64,000 bases of DNA, from NCBI RefSeq assembly GCF_963678635.1, contig NC_087069.1:2494166-2558165 (forward strand). Direction: 5' to 3'. This document shows positions 57,530 to 64,000 of this stretch, one piece after another. The notes under the pieces are model-generated. The model searched no databases and was not told the origin of the DNA. It was given only the letters and a program-made list of their open reading frames with translations. Source of the stretch: Symsagittifera roscoffensis. Lineage: Eukaryota > Xenacoelomorpha > Acoela > Convolutidae. The translations under genes were made by a program, and so were the position numbers. Each line of letters begins with the position of its first letter. The first letter of the stretch is position 1.

Positions 57530-59960
57530 ATTTGTAGTGGTCAGCTCACCTTCCTTTCCTCCTTTCGCAAACAACTCCCATCTCAGAGATCCAAATCTGT
57601 CGAGTCATCCTGAGCCGCTGTTCTGTTGGCTTGCTGCCCCTCACCTACCAATGATAAAATTCCACTTTGATTGTCTCAATTGTGGTGGCCAGCTCACATT
57701 CCTTTCCTCCTTCCGCAAACAACTCCCATCTCAGATATCCAAATCTGTCGAGTAATCCTGATCCGCTGTTCTGTTGGCTTGCTGCCCCTCACCTACCAAT
57801 GATAAAATTCCACTTTGATTGCCTCATTTGTAGTGGTCAGCGCACCTTCCTTTCCTCCTTTCGCAAACAACTCCCATCTCAGAGATCCAAATCTGTCGAG
57901 TCATCCTGATCCGCTGTTCTGTTGGCTTGCTGCCCCTCACCTACCAATGATAAAATTCCACTTTGATTGCCTCAGTTGTAGTTGTCAGCTAACCTTCCTT
58001 TCCTCCTTTCGCAAGAACTCCCATCTCAGAGATCCAAATCTGTCCAGTCATCCTGATCCGCTGTTCTGTTGGCTTGATGCCCCTCACCTACCAATGATAA
58101 AATTCCACTTTAATTGCCTCAGTTGTAGTGGTCAGCTCACCTTCCTTTCCTACTTTCGCTAATAAGTCCCATCTCAGAGATCCAAATCTGTCCATTCAAC
58201 CTCATCCGCTGTTCTGTTGGCTTGCTGCCCCTCACGTACCAATGATAAAATTCCACTTTGATTGCCTCATTTGTAGTGGTCAGCTCACCCTCCTTTCCTC
58301 CTTCCGCAAACAACTCCCGTCTCAGATATCCAAATCTGTCGAGTAATCCTGATCCGCTGTTCTGTTGGCTTGCTGCCCCTCACCTACCAATGATAAAATT
58401 CCACTTTGATTGCCTAATTTGTAGTGGTTAGCTCACCTTCCTTTCCTCCTTTCGCAAACAACTCCCATCTCAGAGATCCAAATCTGTCGACTCATCCTGA
58501 GCCGCTGTTCTGTTGGCTTGCTGCCCCTCACCTACCAATGATAAAATTCCACTTTGATTGCCTCAGTTGTAGTGGTCAGCTCACATTCCTTTCCTCCTTC
58601 CGCAAACAACTCCCATCTCAGAGATCCAAATCTGTCGAGTAATCCTGATCCGCTGTTCTGTTGGCTTGCTGCCCCCCACCTACCAATGATAAAATTCCAC
58701 TTTGATTGCCTCATTTGTAGTGGTCAGCGCACCTTCCTTTCCTCCTTTCGCAAACAACTCTCATCTCAGAGATCCAAATCTGTCGAGTTATCCTGATCCG
58801 CTGTTCTGTTGGCTTGCTGCCCCTCACCTACCAATGATAAAATTCCACTTTGATTGCCTCAGTTGTAGTTGTCAGCTAACCTTCCTTTCCTCCTTTCGCA
58901 AGAACTCCCATCTCAGAGATCCAAATCTGTCCAGTCATCCTGATCCGCTGTTCTGTTGGCTTGATGCCCCTCACCTACCAATGATAAACTTCCACTTTAA
59001 TTGCCTCAGTTGTAGTGGTCAGCTCACCTTCCTTTCCTACTTTCGCAAAGAAGTCCCATCTCAGAGATCCAAATCTGTCCCTTCAACCTCATCCGCTGTT
59101 CTGTTGGCTTGCTGCCCCTCACCTACCAATGATAAAATTCCACTTTGATTGCCTCATTTGTAGTGGTCAGCTCACCCTCCTTTCCTCCTTCCGCAAACAA
59201 CTCCCGTCTCAGATATCCAAATCTGTCGAGTAATCCTGATCCGCTGTTCTGTTGGCTTGCTGCCCCTCACCTACCAATGATAAAATTCCACTTTGATTGC
59301 CTAATTTGTAGTGGTCAGCTCACCTTCCTTTCCTCCTTTCGCAAACAACTCCCATCTCAGAGATCCAAATCTGTCGACTCATCCTGAGCCGCTGTTCTGT
59401 TGGCTTGCTGCCCCTCACCTACCAATGATAAAATTCCACTTTGATTGTCTCAATTGTGGTGGTCAGCGCACCTTCCTTTCCTCCTTTCGCAAACAACTCC
59501 CATCTCAGAGATCCAAATCTGTCGAGTCATCCTGATCCGCTGTTCTGTTGGCTTGCTGCCCCTCACCTACCAATGATAAAATTCCACTTTGATTGCCTCA
59601 GTTGTAGTTGTCAGCTAACCTTCCTTTCCTCCTTTCGCAAGAACTCCCATCTCAGAGATCCAAATCTGTCCAGTCATCCTGATCCGCTGTTCTGTTGGCT
59701 TGATGCCCCTCACCTACCAATGATAAAATTCCACTTTACTTGCCTCAGTTGTAGTGGTCAGCTCACCTTCCTTTCCTACTTTTGCTAATAAGTCCCATCT
59801 CAGAGATCCAAATATGTCCATTCAACCTCATCCGCTGTTCTGTTGGCTTGCTGCCCCTCACGTACCAATGATAAAATTCCACTTTGATTGCCTCATTTGT
59901 AGTGGTCAGCTCACCTTACTTTCCTCCTTTCGCAAAGAACTCCCACCTCAGAGATCCAAA
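57530..59960 (+). repeat. About 887-bp (6-monomer) higher-order repeat
   Basis: A set of diagnostic variants (ATCCTGAGCCGC; a shortened monomer with CGCAAGAACTCC; a monomer ending CAACCTCATCCGC; CTAATTTGTAG) recurs in the same order with an 887-bp offset, for example at 57537, 58424 and 59311. One unit near 59441 skips a monomer. An earlier relative appears near 56054. Confidence 0.75.
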
Positions 59961-61214
59961 TCTGTCCAGTCATCCTGATCCGCTGTTCTGTTGGCTTGCT
60001 GCCCATCATCTACCAATGATAAATTTCCGCTTTGATTGCCTCAGTTGTAGTGGTCAGCTCACCTTCCTTACCTCCTTTCGCAAACAACTCCCATCTCAGA
60101 GATCCAAATCTGTCGAGTCATCCTGATCCGCTGTTCTGTTGGCTTGCTGCCCCTCACCTACCAATGATAAATTCCACTTTGGTTGCCTCAGTTGTAGTGG
60201 TCAGCTCACCTTCCTTTCCTCCTTTAGCAAACAACTCCCATCTCAGAGATCCAAATCTGTCGAGTCATTCTGATCCGCTGTTCTGTTGGCTTGCTGCCCC
60301 TCACCTACCAATGATAAAATTCCACTTTGGTTGCCTCAGTTGTAGTGGTCAGCTCACCTTCTTTTCCTCCTTTCACATATAACTTCCTTCTCAGAGATCC
60401 AAATCTGTCCAATCATCCTGATCCTCTGTTCTGTAGGCTTGCTGCCCCTCACCTACCAATGATAAAATTCCACTTTGATTACCTCAGTTGTAGTGTTCAG
60501 CTCACCTTCCTTTCCTCCTTTCGCAGACAACTCCTGTCTCAGAGATCCAAATCTGTCGAGTCATCCTGATCCGCGGTTCTGTTGCCATGCTGCCACTCAC
60601 CTACCGATGATAAAATTCCACTTTGATTACCTCAGTTGTAGTGGTCAGCTCACCTTCCTTTCCTCCTTTCGCAAAGAACTCCCTTCTCAGAGATCCAAAT
60701 CTGTCGAGTCATCCTGATCCGCTGTTCTGTTGGCTTGCTGCCCCTCACCTGCCAATGATAAAATTCCACTTTGATTGCCTCAGTTGTAGTGGTCAGCTCA
60801 CCTTCCTTTCCTCCTTTCGCAAAGAACTCCCTTCTCAGAGATCCAAATCTGTCGAGTCATCCTGATCCGCTGTTCTGTTGGCTTGCTACCCCTCACCTAC
60901 CAATGATAAAATTCCACTTTGATTGCCTCAGTTGTAGTGGTCAGCTCACCTTCCTTTCCTCCTTTCACATATAACTTCCTTCTCAGAGATCCAAATCTGT
61001 CCAATCATCCTGATCCGCTTTTCTGTAGGCTTGCTGCCCCTCACCTACCAATGATAAAATTCCACTATGATTACCTCAGTTGTAGTGGTCAGCTCACCTT
61101 CCTTTCCTCCTTTCGCAGACAACTCCTGTCTCAGAGATCCAAATCTGTAGAGTCATCCTGATCCGCTATTCTGTTGGCATGCTGCCCCTCACCTACCGAT
61201 GATAAAATTCCACT

Positions 61215-62345
61215 TTGATTGCCTCAGTTGTAGTGGTCAGCTCACCTTCCTTTCCTCCTTTCGCAAACAACTCCCATCTCAGAGATCCAAATCTGTCGAG
61301 TCATCCTGATCCGCTGTTCTGTTGGCTTGCTGTCCCTCACCTACTGATGATAAAATTCCACTTTGATTGCCTCAGTTGTAGTGGTCAGCTCACCTTCCTT
61401 TCCTCCTTTCGCAAAAAACTCCCATCTCAGAGATCCAAATCTGTCGAGTCATCCTGATCCGCTATTCTGTTGGCATGCTGCCCCTCACCTACCGATGATA
61501 AAATTCCACTTTGATTGCCTCAGTTGTAGTGGTCAGCTCACCTTCCTTTCCTCCTTTCGCAAAGAACTCCCATCTCAGATATCCAAATCTGTCGAGTCAT
61601 CCTGATCCGCTGTTTTGTTGGCTTGCTGCCCCTCACCTACCAATGATAAAATTCCACTTTGATTGCCTCAGTTGTAAGGGTCAGCTCACCTTCCTTTCCT
61701 CCTTTCGCAAACAACTCCCATCTCAGAGATCCAAATCTGTCGAGTCATCCTGATCCGCTGTTCTGTTGGCTTGCTGTCCCTCACCTACTGATGATAAAAT
61801 TCCACTTTGATTGCCTCAGTTGTAGTGGTCAGCTCACCTTCCTTTCCTCCTTTCGCAAAAAACTCCCATCTCAGAGATCCAAATCTGTCGAGTCATCCTG
61901 ATCCGCTATTCTGTTGGCATGCTGCCCCTCACCTACCGATGATAAAATTCCACTTTGATTGCCTCAGTTGTAGTGGTCAGCTCACCTTCCTTTCCTCCTT
62001 TCGCAAAGAACTCCCATCTCAGATATCCAAATCTGTCGAGTCATCCTGATCCGCTGTTTTGTTGGCTTGCTGCCCCTCACCTACCAATGATAAAATTCCA
62101 CTTTGATTGCCTCAGTTGTAAGGGTCAGCTCACCTTCCTTTCCTCCTTTCGCAAACAACTCCCATCTCAGAGATCCAAATCTGTCGAGTCATCCTGATCC
62201 GCTGTTCTGTTGGCTTGCTGTCCCTCACCTACTGATGATAAAATTCCACTTTGATTGCCTCAGTTGTAGTGGTCAGCTCACCTTCCTTTCCTCCTTTCGC
62301 AAAAAACTCCCATCTCAGAGATCCAAATCTGTCGAGTCATCCTGA
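61215..62345 (+). repeat. 444-bp (3-monomer) higher-order repeat, right part of the 148-bp array
   Basis: The variants GTTGTAAGGGTCAGC (about 61672 and 62116) and CCTACTGATGATAAA (about 61340, 61784 and 62228) recur exactly 444 bp apart, with identical intervening monomers. This is a very recent duplication. Confidence 0.85.
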
Positions 62346-64000
62346 TCCGCTGTTCTGTTAGCTTGCTGCCCCTCATCTACCAATGATAAAATTCCACTTT
62401 GATTGCCTCAGTTGTAGTGGTCAGCTCAGCTTCCTTTCCTCCTTTCGCAAACAACTCCCATCTCAGAGATCCAAATCTGTCGAGTCATCCTGATCCGCTG
62501 TTCTGTTGGCTTGCTGCCCCTCACCTACTGATGATAAAATTCCACTCTGATTGCCTCAGTTGTAGTGGTCAGCTCAACTTCCTTTCCTCCTTTCGCAAAC
62601 AACTCCCATCTCAGAGATCCAAATCTGTTGAGTCATCCTGATCCGCTGTTCTGTTAGCTTGCTGCCCCTCATCTACCAATGATAAAATTCCACTTTGATT
62701 GCCTCAGTTGTAGTGGTCAGCTCAGCTTCCTTTCCTCCTTTCCCAAAGAACTCCCATCTCAGAGATCCAAATCTGTCGAGTCATCTTTATCCGCTGTTAT
62801 GTTGGTTTGCTGCCCCTCGCCTACCAATGATAAAATTCCACTTTGATTGCCTCAGTTGTAGTTGTCAGCTCACCTTCCTTTCATGCTTTCGCAAACAACT
62901 CCCATCTCAGAGATCCAAATCTGTCGAGGCATCCTGATCCGCTGTTCTGTTGGCTTGCTGCCCCTCATCTATCAATGATAAAATTCCACTTTGATTGCCT
63001 CAGTTGTAGTTGTCAGCTCACCTTCCTTTCCTCTTTTCGCAAAAAACTCCTATCTCAGAGATCCAAATCTGTCGAGGCATCCTGATCCGCTGTTCTGTTG
63101 GCTTGCTGTCACTCACCTACCAATGATAAAATTCCACTTTGATTACCTCAGTTGTAGTGGTCAGCTCACCTTCCTTTCCTCCTTTTGCAAAGAACTCCCA
63201 TCTCAGAGATCCAAATCTGTCGAGTCATCCTGATCCGCTGTTCTGTTGGCTTGCTGCCCCTCACCTACCGATGATAAAATTCCACTTTGATTGCCTCAGT
63301 TGTAGTGGTCAGCTCACCTTCCTTTCCTCCTTTCGCAAAGAACTCCCATCTCAGAGATCCAAATCTGTTGAGTCATCCTGATCCGCTGTTCTGTTGGCTT
63401 GCTGCCCCTCACCTACCAATGATAAAATTCCACTTTGATTGCCTTAGTTGTAGTGGTCAGCTCACCTTCCTTTCCTCCTTTCGCAAACAACCCCCATCTC
63501 AGAGATCCAAATCTGTCGAGTCATCCTGATCCGCTGTTCTGTTAGCTTGTTGCCCCTCATCTACCAATGATAAAATTCCACTTTGATTGCCTTAGTTGTA
63601 GTGGTCAGCTCACCTTCCTTTCCTCCTTTCGCAAACAACCCCCATCTCAGAGATCCAAATCTGTCGAGGCATCCTGATCCGCTGTTCTGTTGGCTTGCTG
63701 CCACTCACCTACCAATGATAAAATTCCACTTTGATTGCCTCAGTTGTAGTGGTCAGCTCACCTTCCTTTCCTCCTTTTGCAAAGAACTCCTATCTCAGAG
63801 ATCCAAATCTGTCAAGGCATCCTGATCCGCTGTTCTGTTGGCTTGCTGCCACTCACCTACCAATGATAAAATTCCACTTTGATTACCTCAGTTGTAGTGG
63901 TCAGCTCACCTTCCTTTCCTCCTTTTGCAAAGAACTCCCATCTCAGAGATCCAAATTGTCGAGTCATCCTGATCCGCTGTTCTGTTGGCTTGCTGCCCCT

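Larger units (their letters stand above)
52354..64000 (+). repeat. 148-bp satellite array, about 79 monomers (continues beyond the window)
   Basis: Monomers repeat head to tail every 148 bp, with phrases such as TTGATTGCCTCAGTTGTAG, CCTTCCTTTCCTCCTTTCGC, CATCTCAGAGATCCAAATCTG and GGCTTGCTGCCCCTCACC. Each monomer has an uninterrupted 17-base pyrimidine run. Because 148 is not a multiple of three, the recurrent 80-codon open frames are a by-product of few stops and are not genes. Monomers before about 54540 carry AAAAATCCAC and later ones AAAATTCCAC, dividing the array into subfamilies. It shares no unit sequence with the 22-bp array. Confidence 0.98.

Noticed and set aside
52354-64000. Recurrent 80-codon frames as a tandem gene family
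   Set aside because: They repeat every 148 bp, overlap one another, mostly begin at TTG rather than ATG, and change phase from monomer to monomer.
52354-64000. CENP-B box in the 148-bp monomer
   Set aside because: TTCG is present in each unit, but the required A and CGGG positions downstream do not match.

Overview
The window reads as AT-rich, repeat-dominated nuclear DNA from an invertebrate animal, possibly an arthropod, although the lineage cannot be fixed from the sequence alone. The reasons are decayed Ty3/gypsy-type pol domains next to envelope-like coding remnants, short elements with hAT-type terminal repeats and perfect 8-bp target duplications, two long satellite arrays, no bacterial operon organisation, and a 200-N scaffolding gap. 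I found no intact conserved host gene, no tRNA or rRNA, and no CRISPR array.

Layout. 1-2055 is a decayed fragment (copy 1) of a coding repeat called family X here. 2100-2640 is a degenerate tandem repeat of about 130 bp. 3129-3421 (minus) holds the best host-gene candidate, a 64-residue predicted secreted peptide whose C-terminal module is repeated 83 bp downstream in another frame. 4861-5164 is a MITE with an 8-bp target duplication. 7670-11460 is a broken Ty3/gypsy-like retroelement whose protease, RNase H and DD35E integrase motifs are still readable while the reverse transcriptase core is missing. 11873-12430 is a 279-bp tandem duplication. 12676-about 16640 is family X copy 2, the most complete copy, with an N-terminal P/S/T-rich frame, a 107-codon frame and a long envelope-like pseudogene, followed by further coding relics to 18741. 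19381-20816 is copy 3. 21137-21413 is a second MITE with a perfect 8-bp target duplication.

From about 21680 to 48345 (26.7 kb) there is one CpG-rich satellite with a 22-bp unit made of two half-units that both begin GTCGC. The first 0.7 kb is in the opposite orientation to the remaining 25.9 kb. The core is organised into nested higher-order repeats (about 0.9, 1.08, 3.26 and 0.7 kb) between more diverged flanks. 48350-52153 is family X copy 4 on the minus strand, running up to the N gap (52154-52353). From 52354 to the window end lies an unrelated 148-bp satellite of about 79 copies, with 3-mer and 6-mer higher-order repeats.

The most interesting structure is the pairing of two unrelated satellites (a helical-phase CpG-rich 22-bp repeat and a nucleosome-length 148-bp repeat) around an inverted copy of an envelope-bearing retroelement family. 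This is the architecture expected of pericentromeric or other heterochromatin. That assignment is inference. The many open frames of 60-190 codons inside the satellites follow from the repeat composition and are not annotated as genes.
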